From JANRLF01 sp033762815 (GTDB lineage Bacteria > Bacteroidota > Bacteroidia > Chitinophagales > CAIOSU01), in the NCBI GenBank assembly GCA_033762815.1, contig JANRLF010000003.1, positions 124,001-188,000 on the forward strand: a stretch of DNA of 64,000 bases. Reading direction: 5' to 3'. Position numbers and translations under genes: made by a program. Shown here piece by piece: positions 9,946-17,530 of the stretch (position 1 is the first letter of the stretch; every line of letters starts with the position of its first letter). The notes under the pieces were generated by a model. It saw only the letters and a list, made by a program, of their open reading frames with translations, did no database searches and was not told the origin of the DNA.

Positions 9946-9984
9946 CTTGTGTCTTGTGTCTTGTGTCTTGCGTCTTGCGTCTTG
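9946..9984 (+). repeat. 7-bp microsatellite inside arm A
   Basis: Tandem units CTTGTGT then CTTGCGT, about five and a half copies. The equivalent position of arm B has unrelated AT-rich sequence instead, so this segment has diverged or been replaced between the arms. Confidence 0.75.
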
Positions 9985-10009
9985 GGTATAATATCCTTAA
10001 AAAGCTGTT

Positions 10010-10108
10010 TCGGTAGTATTTCGGTGATACTTCAGTGGTATTTCAGTAGTACTTCAGTGATATTTCAGTAGTATTTCGGTGATACTTCAGTGGTATTTCA
10101 GTAGTACT
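10010..10108 (+). repeat. Array 2 of arm A: nine 11-bp tandem units
   Basis: Nine contiguous 11-mers matching TCRGTRRTAYT (for example TCGGTGATACT, TCAGTAGTATT). Units ending in TATT and TACT largely alternate, giving a weak 22-bp super-period. The inverted counterpart in arm B also has nine units. Confidence 0.9.
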
Positions 10109-10245
10109 TCAGTTTTGATTAATTCATTGATTGTCTGTAGTTTGCATTAAAATGAGTGTATTTTTTGTTTTTTTGCTTCATTTGTAGAGGGTAGAATGTA
10201 GAACGATTTCAGAATTACAATTTACACCTGCCCCGCTTATTGCGG

Positions 10246-10370
10246 GGATTGCAGTCCAAACCATTTTCAAATTTTCAAATCATCAAATTTTCAAATCGAC
10301 TCGCACATTATCAATGGTAAGTACTTAGTGCGAAAAATCCAAATCAAAAAATGGGTAAATGGGTATATGC
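10246..10370 (+). repeat. Highly conserved inner end of arm A
   Basis: This 125-bp end matches 40422-40546 inverted with only two mismatches, while the rest of the element is clearly more diverged. It contains direct repeats of CAAATTTT and an internal CGCAC...GTGCG inverted pair. No ORF of note. Confidence 0.85.
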
Positions 10371-10535
10371 CCAGTGGCGGGTTAGGGTATCTAGAAACCT
10401 GAAATGTGTCCCCGCCAGTATGCGGTGGGTGGGGGTTGAGGGGGTGGTTTTTTTGGGATATACTTTTAGCCCAGTGCTATGGTTACCAGTTGTAAACTGG
10501 CGACAGCAGTGACAGTAAAAAATCACTAAACAACC

Positions 10536-10565
10536 TTGTCATACTCTATTAAATCAGTAGATTTA
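10536..10565 (+). promoter_or_regulatory. Predicted promoter of the monooxygenase cassette
   Basis: CTTG ending at 10538, a 19-bp spacer, then TAGATTTA at 10558-10565 resembles TTTG-N19-TAnnTTTG. The -7 element runs into the ATG at 10565, so the start at 10574 may be the real one, with an almost leaderless transcript. Confidence 0.5.
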
Positions 10566-11719
10566 TGCCCACTATGGCCATCAATATTAGAACCCAGGAA
10601 AAAGTTGCCGAGATATCGTGGTTTTGTGACTTGTGCAATGGCGATACCCGCTACTTGGGTACCGAAGATGCCAGCCGCAGCAGCAGCTTTGGGCATTGCC
10701 GTGATATTTTGTTGACGGCACAAGCAGCAGGTTTCAGCAACATACTGCTGCCATCATCATACATTGTGGGCCAAGACCCTATTGCCTTTGCATCGGCTAT
10801 ATCGCGGGAGGCGGACAAAATAAACCTGCTGGTGGCCATACGCACCGGCGAATTGCACCCTCCCATGCTTGCCCGTTCATTGGCCACGCTTGACCACCTG
10901 CTGCAAGGCAGGCTAACGGTCAACATCATTAACTCTGACCTGCCCGGCCTAAAAGAAGATGGGGAATTGCGCTATGGCCGCTCGCGGGAAGTAATTGAAA
11001 TTTTGAAAGCAGCATGGACCCAAGACCGTATCAAACACCAAGGCCAACTGTATGGTTTTGACTTGGACAGTACACCATCCAAACCTTATCAGCAGAACGG
11101 TGGCCCCCTGCTTTATTTTGGCGGTATATCCGATGGTGCCAGAGACCTATGCGCCGAACACTGCGATGTGTTCCTGATGTGGCCCGAAACCCAAGGACAG
11201 TTGCAAGCCACCATGCAAGATGTGAGCCAACGCGCTACAACATATGGCCGCCGCATTGACTTTGGCCTGCGTATACACGTAGTGGTAAGGGAAACCGAAA
11301 AAGAAGCCCGTGAGTATGCCCGCAGCCTGATGTCGAAGTACGATGAGGCGGAAGGCCTGCGATTGAAAGAACGGGCGCAAGATGCCCACTCATTGGGTGT
11401 GCAACGCCAAAACGAAGAGCGCAAACTGGCTGATGCCGATGGTTTTGTAGAACCTTTGCTGTGGACCGAAATAGGTAAAGCGCGTTCAGGATGTGGCGCG
11501 GCTTTGGTGGGCAGTGCCGAACAGGTAATTGAAAAGATAAACAGCTATATGGACATGGGTTTCCGGGCCTTTATATTTTCTGGTTATCCGCTCATCGAGG
11601 AATGTCATCACTTTTCGAAATTGGTATTGCCATCCTTGCCCAATGTAAAGCTGTCGGTACTACAAGGCCGTACCCCCAGCATTACCCCCAAGACCCCCTT
11701 AACCACCCAACTGAAATAA
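10565..11719 (+). CDS. LLM-class flavin-dependent monooxygenase (alkanesulfonate monooxygenase SsuD-like)
   Basis: A 384-residue bacterial-luciferase-like TIM-barrel enzyme that uses reduced FMN supplied by a partner reductase. Recognised by the SsuD-like blocks GHCRDILLTAQAAGFSNILL, LVAIRTGELHPPMLARSLAT and LLQGRLTVNIINSD, and by a C-terminal GYPLIEECHHFSKLVLP. The substrate may be an alkanesulfonate, but no sulfonate ABC transporter or flavin reductase is adjacent, so it is uncertain. First gene of a three-gene cassette with an aldo-keto reductase 11 bp and a sodium symporter 16 bp further on. A start at 10574 (MAINIRT) is also possible. Confidence 0.85.
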   Translation: MPTMAINIRTQEKVAEISWFCDLCNGDTRYLGTEDASRSSSFGHCRDILLTAQAAGFSNILLPSSYIVGQDPIAFASAISREADKINLLVAIRTGELHPPMLARSLATLDHLLQGRLTVNIINSDLPGLKEDGELRYGRSREVIEILKAAWTQDRIKHQGQLYGFDLDSTPSKPYQQNGGPLLYFGGISDGARDLCAEHCDVFLMWPETQGQLQATMQDVSQRATTYGRRIDFGLRIHVVVRETEKEAREYARSLMSKYDEAEGLRLKERAQDAHSLGVQRQNEERKLADADGFVEPLLWTEIGKARSGCGAALVGSAEQVIEKINSYMDMGFRAFIFSGYPLIEECHHFSKLVLPSLPNVKLSVLQGRTPSITPKTPLTTQLK

Positions 11720-11730
11720 ACCCCCAATAA

Positions 11731-12633
11731 ATGACCAAGCGTAAACTGCACCCCGATGGGCCCGAAGTATCAGACATTGTTTACGGTTGCTGGCGGTTGG
11801 GCGAAGACCCCGCTGGCACCAGCCTGGCGGTCATTACTGCCAAAATGCAGGCCTGCCTCCAAAACGGGATAAACACCTTTGACCATGCTGATATATATGG
11901 TGGCTACAGCAATGAAGCCCTATTTGGCGAAGCTTTTGCCAATAGCGGCATCAAGCGCGAAGACCTGGTACTGATAAGCAAATGTGGCATAAAACTGGTT
12001 AACCCTGCCAGGCCGGAACATAGGGTGAAGCATTACGATACAGGCAGGTGGCACTTGATAAACAGTGTGGAGGCCTCCCTGAAAAACCTACGCACGGACT
12101 ATTTAGACCTCCTGCTGCTGCACCGCCCTGACCCCTTAATGGATGCAGCTGCAACAGCGGAGGCATTGGAAGAATTGATAGGAGCGGGTAAAATTCGCCA
12201 TGTAGGGGTATCCAACTTCCCGGTGGAACAACAACGTCTGTTGGCCAGCAAGCTCGGCGTGCCCATCGTAAGCAACCAGCTTGAGTTTAGCCTACTGTAC
12301 ACCGAGCCACTTACCAATGGCATCATTGATTATCAGAAACAAGTAAATTCCATCCCCATGGCCTGGTCGCCATTAGCGGGGGGCAGGCTGCTTTCGGCAG
12401 AAGATGCCAGGGCTGCCAACATACGTACAGTATTGGAAAAATTGGCAGTGCAATACCAAACAAGCATTGAAACCCTTGCCTTGGCTTGGGTGCTTAAAGC
12501 AGGTGTGTTGCCCGTAATAGGTACCAACAACTTGACAAGGATAAAACAATCGGCAGCGGCCATAGACATTGCGTTGGACCTGCAAGACTGGTACCTGCTC
12601 TACGAGGCATCGCTGGGCCACCCGGTAGCCTAA
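11731..12633 (+). CDS. Aldo/keto reductase
   Basis: A 300-residue NADPH-dependent carbonyl reductase with the AKR barrel, closest in look to the YdhF-like group. The catalytic tetrad can be read as Asp51, Tyr56 (ADIYGGYS), Lys84 (ISKCG) and His131 (LLLHRPDP). The C-terminal IGTNNLTRIKQ is the usual cofactor-binding block. Lies between the flavin monooxygenase and the symporter in one likely operon. It might reduce the aldehyde released by the monooxygenase; that is inference from context only. Confidence 0.9.
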   Translation: MTKRKLHPDGPEVSDIVYGCWRLGEDPAGTSLAVITAKMQACLQNGINTFDHADIYGGYSNEALFGEAFANSGIKREDLVLISKCGIKLVNPARPEHRVKHYDTGRWHLINSVEASLKNLRTDYLDLLLLHRPDPLMDAAATAEALEELIGAGKIRHVGVSNFPVEQQRLLASKLGVPIVSNQLEFSLLYTEPLTNGIIDYQKQVNSIPMAWSPLAGGRLLSAEDARAANIRTVLEKLAVQYQTSIETLALAWVLKAGVLPVIGTNNLTRIKQSAAAIDIALDLQDWYLLYEASLGHPVA

Positions 12634-12649
12634 AAAATAGCGTTGGGAA

Positions 12650-14455
12650 ATGATACAAGTATTAGACAAGCTCGACATAGCTATTTTTATCGTGCTGCTG
12701 CTGTCCATGCCTGTACTGGGCCTGTTGGCAGCACGTGCCAAGCAAAGCGATGAGCAATACTTCCTCGCTGGCCGCGACCTCAGTTGGTGGAAGGTGGCAG
12801 GTTCTATCTTCGGCACCAACGTCAGTGCATCGCACATGATAGGCATGTTGGGTATTGGCTACTCATTAGGTTTTGCACAAAGCCATTACGAGATATTGGC
12901 GGTAGCGGCTATTCTGTTGCTGTGCTATGTGTTTTTGCCCCTTTACCGCAAGCAGGAGATATTTACCCTTTCGGAGTTTTTGGAGCGGCGTTTCAGCAGC
13001 AGTACCAGGCTGTTGTACTCTATCTTGATGGTGTTGCTCATATTGGTGCAGGTGGTTGCGGCCTTCTACATTGGCGCGCGCACGCTCATGAACCTTACTG
13101 CCGGTACCTCATGGGCGATAGGTTACTTGCCTGGCATTGTGATGTTGGCCTTGGTTAGCTGCAGTTACACCTTGTACGGCGGGTTCAATTCGGTAGTGGT
13201 GGCCGATATAATACAAACCGTGCTGATTATAGCCGCCTGCCTGCTGGTTGCTTGGTTTACCTTTGCCCAGCCGGAGATACAGGGTTTCTCAGGCCTTATG
13301 GCGCTGGAGCGGGCACAGCCCGAAGCATTGCGGAAAATGAGCCTGTACAAACCCACCAACCACCCCGACCTTCCCTGGAGTGGGGTATTCACCGGCCTCA
13401 TTATCCTGCATTGTTTCTACTGGACCACCAACCAATATCTGGTACAGCGCACCTTTGCTGCCAAAACCATGCGCGATGCCCGTATTGGGGTCATCGGTGC
13501 CGGTTTCCTAAAATTGACCATCCCTTTCTTTTCCATTGCCACAGGGGTGGCAGCAGCTTACATTTTTAAGTCTAGGCTTGGAGAAGGGCATGGCATAAAG
13601 CCCGATGATGCCTTCCTGCGGCTGATACAGATAGTAGTGCCGCTGGGATATGGCCTGTTGGGCATCATTATGGCGGGCATTGCCGCCGCTACTTTTTCCT
13701 CCATCGATTCCATGATGAACTCCGTATCCACGCTCATTACCCACGATATTTATAAAAAGTATGCCGCCCCTGCTGCCGATGACAGGCACTTGGTGAGGTT
13801 TGGTCGAATTGCCGTTATCAGTTTTGTGGTACTCTGTGCGATATTGGCACAGCTCACCTATGACCCCCAATCGGCGGGCAATTTTTTCCTGAAGGTATCC
13901 GCCCGGGGTTCCTACTTCACCCCCGGTATAGTAGTGGTGTTCTTGGCAGGGGTGTTGAGCAGGCGTATTACCGTCAATGCCGCCATCATCACCCTTGTTT
14001 CTGCGCCATTGGTAGCTTGGTTCAGCGAATGGGCTTACAGCGCTTGGCTGGTGCAACGACCACAACTGCATGCGCTACTGGGCGATAAGCTCAATTTCAT
14101 GCACCGGGTGCTTATTACGGCCATCTGGTCATTGACCAGTGTATTGATTATCAGTAGGTTATCTGGTCCTCAAGCCCCAGCAGAGGATAACGATACCCAT
14201 GCCAGGGTACCCGTATATGGCATAGCCTCCTTCCTGTTGGTACAACTGAGTTTTATCTTGCTATCGCAGTCTGGCAATGCCATTGACTTTGCTTTTCCAG
14301 CAGCTTTGGCAGCTTTTGGATTCTTCCTGGCCTACATTATTCGCGACCTTTGGCACAAAGGGCCTTTCCGCGTCAAGGGCATTGTTACCGACGACCGCCT
14401 ATATGCTGGCCTACTCACCGCCGCTGCGGTTTTTCAGTTGTATTATTTTGCCTAA
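12650..14455 (+). CDS. Sodium:solute symporter (SSF family)
   Basis: A 601-residue inner-membrane protein with about 13-14 hydrophobic segments. The SSF hallmarks are the N-terminal QYFLAGRDLSWWKVAGSIFGTNVSA, the LSEFLERRF motif after TM3, and GIAAATFSSIDSMMNSVSTL in the Na+-binding TM8 region. It should import an organic solute driven by sodium; the substrate cannot be told from sequence. Last gene of the monooxygenase/AKR cassette, so it may import their substrate. Confidence 0.9.
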   Translation: MIQVLDKLDIAIFIVLLLSMPVLGLLAARAKQSDEQYFLAGRDLSWWKVAGSIFGTNVSASHMIGMLGIGYSLGFAQSHYEILAVAAILLLCYVFLPLYRKQEIFTLSEFLERRFSSSTRLLYSILMVLLILVQVVAAFYIGARTLMNLTAGTSWAIGYLPGIVMLALVSCSYTLYGGFNSVVVADIIQTVLIIAACLLVAWFTFAQPEIQGFSGLMALERAQPEALRKMSLYKPTNHPDLPWSGVFTGLIILHCFYWTTNQYLVQRTFAAKTMRDARIGVIGAGFLKLTIPFFSIATGVAAAYIFKSRLGEGHGIKPDDAFLRLIQIVVPLGYGLLGIIMAGIAAATFSSIDSMMNSVSTLITHDIYKKYAAPAADDRHLVRFGRIAVISFVVLCAILAQLTYDPQSAGNFFLKVSARGSYFTPGIVVVFLAGVLSRRITVNAAIITLVSAPLVAWFSEWAYSAWLVQRPQLHALLGDKLNFMHRVLITAIWSLTSVLIISRLSGPQAPAEDNDTHARVPVYGIASFLLVQLSFILLSQSGNAIDFAFPAALAAFGFFLAYIIRDLWHKGPFRVKGIVTDDRLYAGLLTAAAVFQLYYFA

Positions 14456-14752
14456 CGGAGATATTCCATTAAGTAAAAGTTTACCATTGGCTATGCCCCG
14501 ACTTGCTTCGGGGTCGAACCAAAGCGATGGCCAACGCTCCGGTTTGACTCCGCTCACCAGGACGACTTATTCTCAGCCTCGACTCCGCTCACCCCCGCAA
14601 TAAACGGGGCAGGCTGGGACGGCTTATGCCCCGGTTTCACTTAGAATAGCGCACATGTTTAGGTGCAGCTAAGAGGGCAATAAACACGTCTTTCCCTCAA
14701 GGTTTAAGGCGCATCACTAAAAGCTTTATCTTCGCAATACAACTCCCTGCCC
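14456..14752. repeat. Intergenic region with hairpin-forming Bacteroidota repeats
   Basis: No gene seen. Contains a CCCCGA...TCGGGG hairpin (14496-14513), two copies of GACTCCGCTCACC, and CCCCCGCAATAAACGGGG, a variant of the CCCCGC/GCGGGG stem-loop also found in both arms of the composite element. The first hairpin could end transcription of the symporter operon but lacks a clear T-run. Confidence 0.5.
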
Positions 14753-14974
14753 ATGTCAGATGAACGTACAGTAAAAGACAGCAACGGCAACCCCCTGAAA
14801 GAGGGCGATAGCGTGGTGCTGATTAAGAGCCTGCCCGTAAAAGGCACCAATATCACCTTGAAAAAGGGCATGGTGATTAAAAATATACACCTCACTGACG
14901 ATGACAACGAGGTAGACGTGCGGGTAGACAAAGTGCGGATGGTGTTGAAAACGCAGTTTTTGAAGCGAGGATAA
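14753..14974 (+). CDS. PhnA/YjdM C-terminal-domain protein
   Basis: A 73-residue protein consisting only of the SH3-like C-terminal domain of the PhnA (YjdM) family: VKDSNGNPLKEGDSVVLIKSLPVKG, then KVRMVLKTQFLKR at the end. The N-terminal zinc ribbon of the full-length family is absent. The old label alkylphosphonate utilisation protein is not functionally proven. A -7-like TATCTTCG lies 19 bp before the ATG. Confidence 0.85.
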   Translation: MSDERTVKDSNGNPLKEGDSVVLIKSLPVKGTNITLKKGMVIKNIHLTDDDNEVDVRVDKVRMVLKTQFLKRG

Positions 14975-14995
14975 AATTAGCTGAGCGGCCGTCCA

Positions 14996-15040
14996 CTGCC
15001 GCAAGCGTCACGCGGCCAAATAATACAAACCGCCCAGCCC
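14996..15040. repeat. Degenerate copy of a dispersed GC-hairpin repeat
   Basis: GCCGC...GCGGC hairpin followed by AATAATACAAACCGCCCAGCCC. The same layout (hairpin, AATACAAA, CACAGCC) occurs at 39301-39338 and 40361-40398, so this appears to be a third, more diverged copy. The rest of 14975-15282 holds only the regulatory elements listed next. Confidence 0.45.
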
Positions 15041-15190
15041 AATAGCATCCATTGTATAAATTGAGTGATTTTAACACAAACTTCCTGTTACATACAATAC
15101 CCCATCTACTGGGGCATTCCAATCGTTATATTTTATAGTAAAGGGAAAAGGGATTGCGCTAGGAAAAGGTGAATTTTTCCTACTAATTGC

Positions 15191-15198
15191 TACATTTG
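15191..15198 (+). promoter_or_regulatory. Predicted -7 element of the XRE regulator gene
   Basis: TACATTTG fits TAnnTTTG. A T-run at 15174-15178 is at about the right distance for the -33 element, but it is not a clean TTTG. The operator-like palindrome below lies just downstream. Confidence 0.4.
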
Positions 15199-15221
15199 AA
15201 GCAACAGTAAACTAGTGACAG

Positions 15222-15242
15222 CAAATATTGCAACAATATTTG
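15222..15242. promoter_or_regulatory. Operator-like perfect inverted repeat upstream of the XRE gene
   Basis: Arms CAAATATTG and CAATATTTG separated by CAA, a perfect 9-bp inverted repeat of the size bound by HTH dimers. It lies 24-44 bp downstream of the -7 element and about 40 bp before the start of the XRE regulator, where binding would block transcription. Autoregulation is the simplest reading. Confidence 0.5.
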
Positions 15243-15282
15243 TCAAATGCAAATTTTTCTGTCATAAATTTTAAATAATTTT

Positions 15283-15654
15283 TTGGACACTATCCATCAG
15301 CGCATTTTGGCAGTTCGCAAGAAAGCCGCTCTTACCCAAGAGGAGTTTGCTTTACGGGTAAACAGCAGTAGGAGTATTATCAGCCAAATTGAGATAGGAA
15401 AGATACAGCCCAGCTATGAAATTTTGATAGCTCTTGCAAAGGAATTTGGCACTAGCTATACCTATTTATTGGAAGGCACTGAGCCCGCCATTGCCGACCA
15501 AGTGAACGAGCCTGCCCTGGGATATAAGCAGGCGAAAACAAAGGAACTGGAAAGGGAGCTTTATTTTTTGCGCAAGGAAGTACAGTTGCTACAAAACCAG
15601 GTGAAGCACTTGGAAGAACTGGCGGAAGCCTATAAAAAGCTGGCGGAAAAGTAA
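15283..15654 (+). CDS. XRE-family transcriptional regulator with C-terminal coiled coil
   Basis: A 123-residue protein with a Cro/CI-type helix-turn-helix at residues 6-62 (RILAVRKKAALTQEEFALRV, then SQIEIGKIQPSYEILIALAKEFG) and a C-terminal coiled coil from about 83 (ELERELYFLRKEVQLLQNQVKHLEE), probably the dimerisation part. The frame starts at a TTG codon; no ATG is available before the HTH. Stands alone upstream of gcvH. The perfect inverted repeat in its leader suggests autoregulation. Confidence 0.85.
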   Translation: MDTIHQRILAVRKKAALTQEEFALRVNSSRSIISQIEIGKIQPSYEILIALAKEFGTSYTYLLEGTEPAIADQVNEPALGYKQAKTKELERELYFLRKEVQLLQNQVKHLEELAEAYKKLAEK

Positions 15655-15739
15655 GTATCCCAGCTTTTGGCCATTTTGTGGGCAGAGGTATATGGCATGA
15701 TATAAATTCCATTATTTTTGTTGCAAACGCATTAGAGCT

Positions 15740-16117
15740 ATGAATTTTCCAGCAAACTTAAAGTACAGCAAAGAGCATGAATGGGTAAGGGTGGAAGGCG
15801 ATGTGGCCTACATCGGTATCAGTGATTTCGCACAGGGCGAACTGGGCGACATCGTGTATGTTGATGTAGATACCGTGGGCAAGGAAGTGGCCAAGGACAA
15901 GGTGTTCGGCACCGTGGAGGCCGTAAAAACGGTGAGCGACCTGTTTATGCCCGTTACCGGTAAAGTGCTGGAACTGAACAAGGACCTTGAAGGCAGCCCC
16001 GAATTGGTGAACCAAGACCCCTACGGCAAAGGCTGGATGATAAAAATACAACTCAGTAATCCCGCGGAACTGGATAGCCTTATGGATAGTGCGGCCTATG
16101 CGGCCATGGTGGACTAA
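15740..16117 (+). CDS. gcvH: Glycine cleavage system H protein
   Basis: A 125-residue lipoyl carrier of the glycine cleavage complex, shuttling the aminomethyl group between the P and T proteins. The lipoylated lysine is Lys63 in GTVEAVKTVSD; the N-terminal YSKEHEWVRVEGDVAYIGIS and the C-terminal NQDPYGKGWMIKI are canonical. A -7-like TATTTTTG ends 19 bp before the ATG. No other gcv genes are in the window. Its end overlaps the convergent antiporter gene by 4 bp. Confidence 0.97.
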   Translation: MNFPANLKYSKEHEWVRVEGDVAYIGISDFAQGELGDIVYVDVDTVGKEVAKDKVFGTVEAVKTVSDLFMPVTGKVLELNKDLEGSPELVNQDPYGKGWMIKIQLSNPAELDSLMDSAAYAAMVD

Positions 16118-17526
16118 GCCAGCAGCACAAAAAATATCAGCCAAGTAAGCGTAATCACCGGCAGCAATATCGGCAGGGCATACCGGGTAAAATAGGTGGT
16201 AAAGGATGGCATCTTGAGACCAATCTGTTCGGTGATGGATTTTACCATGAAATTGGGCGCATTGCCAATATAGGTACAGGCTCCAAAGAAGACGGAAGAG
16301 ATAGACACCGCCAGTAAATACCTTACCGATACTTCATGGGGTATCCCTTTCGTGAAAGCCACCACATCGGCCTTGTTGTCCAGCGAAAGGCCCAACTTGC
16401 CCATAGCAGCAGATAGGAAGTTGAGGTAAGTGGGTGCGTTGTCAAGCACCGCGGACAAACTGCCTGTAAGCCAGAAAAGGGAGTTTTCCGTAACCACCTG
16501 GGGGTTTTCGGCGGCCATTTTACCAATAATTTGCAAGGCGGGCATCATGCTCATAAATATGCCGATGAAGAGATAACCCACTTCCTTGATGGGCTCAAAA
16601 TTAAACTCATTACCTTGAAGTGCTTTAATGTCGGCCATACGGTAGGCGATGGCAGCCGTTAATAGCATGATTAGCTCACGCAGGAAAGATAGCTTGTCAC
16701 CGTGGTAGTCAATATAGGTGCCCCATGGCAAGGGCAGTACGTTGGGGTCAATAAAAATGGCCGCCAAGATAATGGCGATGAAAATAAAATTCTGCTTGCC
16801 CAGCACCACTACCTTTCCACTGCGTTTAACAATCACGGGGCGGTCCCTTAAAACGTTGCGCCTGTCGTACACAAAGAAGATGGCCACCAAACTGCCCACG
16901 GCAAAAAGCCACATGGGCCAAGCATGGAACAATGTCCACTGAAAGGGCACGCCTTTCAGGAATCCCAAAAACAGGGGCGGGTCACCAATAGGGGTCAAGC
17001 AACCGCCCACGTTGCTGACAATAAAAATAAAGAACACTACATGATAATGTTCCAGACGGTCTTTGTTGATACGGATAAATGGGCGGATGAGCAGCATGCT
17101 GGCCCCAATAGTACCAATGACATTCGCCAATACCGCCCCACAGAAAAGCAAAATAGCATTGACCCTGGGCGTGGCTTCTTGATCAATCTTGATAAGGATG
17201 CCCCCCGAAACCACATACATGCTGCCTACCAAGGAGATGAAAGAAAAGTACTCTGAAAGCGAATGGATAGGGTGGTGCAAATCGTGCAGAAAAGCTAAAT
17301 AGTAAATCACTACAGCAATACCAATGACACTGGCTATAACAGGGTAGTTACGCTCCCAAAAGTGGTGGTAAAAAATGGGGCCGGTGGCTATCATGCCCAG
17401 CAGCAGCAAAAATGGTATGATGGACCATAGGGCTGGTTCGGCAGCGGTATGCATCGGGGATCCAAACACCGCCAACGGCAACATTAACAAGATAATACCG
17501 GCCAACCTTTTAGTAAATTGAGCCAT
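16114..17526 (-). CDS. Na+/H+ antiporter of the NhaD/citrate-transporter (ion transporter) superfamily
   Basis: A 470-residue polytopic inner-membrane protein with about 12 hydrophobic segments. Diagnostic stretches are NVIGTIGASMLLIRPFIR, VSNVGGCLTPIGDPPLFLGFL, SAVLDNAPTYLNFL and FGACTYIGNAPNFMVKSI, which match the NhaD-type antiporters. It should exchange Na+ for H+, although family members also move citrate or arsenite. Its start is 4 bp downstream of the dehydrogenase stop, so the two are probably co-transcribed. Confidence 0.85.
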   Translation of the reverse strand: MAQFTKRLAGIILLMLPLAVFGSPMHTAAEPALWSIIPFLLLLGMIATGPIFYHHFWERNYPVIASVIGIAVVIYYLAFLHDLHHPIHSLSEYFSFISLVGSMYVVSGGILIKIDQEATPRVNAILLFCGAVLANVIGTIGASMLLIRPFIRINKDRLEHYHVVFFIFIVSNVGGCLTPIGDPPLFLGFLKGVPFQWTLFHAWPMWLFAVGSLVAIFFVYDRRNVLRDRPVIVKRSGKVVVLGKQNFIFIAIILAAIFIDPNVLPLPWGTYIDYHGDKLSFLRELIMLLTAAIAYRMADIKALQGNEFNFEPIKEVGYLFIGIFMSMMPALQIIGKMAAENPQVVTENSLFWLTGSLSAVLDNAPTYLNFLSAAMGKLGLSLDNKADVVAFTKGIPHEVSVRYLLAVSISSVFFGACTYIGNAPNFMVKSITEQIGLKMPSFTTYFTRYALPILLPVITLTWLIFFVLLA

Positions 17527-17530
17527 CGCT

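Larger units (their letters stand above)
9703..10370 (+). repeat. Composite intergenic element, inverted-repeat arm A
   Basis: A 668-bp non-coding element whose reverse complement recurs as arm B at 40422-41094 (673 bp). Order on the plus strand: array 1 of nine 11-bp units; a T-rich linker with a CCCCGC...GCGGGG hairpin; a 7-bp microsatellite; the shared phrase AAAGCTGTTTCGGTAG; array 2 of nine 11-bp units; a second linker with another CCCCGC/GCGGGG hairpin; and a 125-bp inner end that differs from arm B at only two positions. It fills most of the nth-monooxygenase gap. No transposase or credible ORF is inside. Confidence 0.9.

Noticed and set aside
9706..10108. CRISPR array
   Set aside because: The 11-bp units are contiguous with no spacers, far shorter than CRISPR repeats, and no cas genes are nearby.
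13508..14071. 187-residue frame antisense to the sodium symporter
   Set aside because: Shadow frame; the opposite strand encodes a clear SSF protein.
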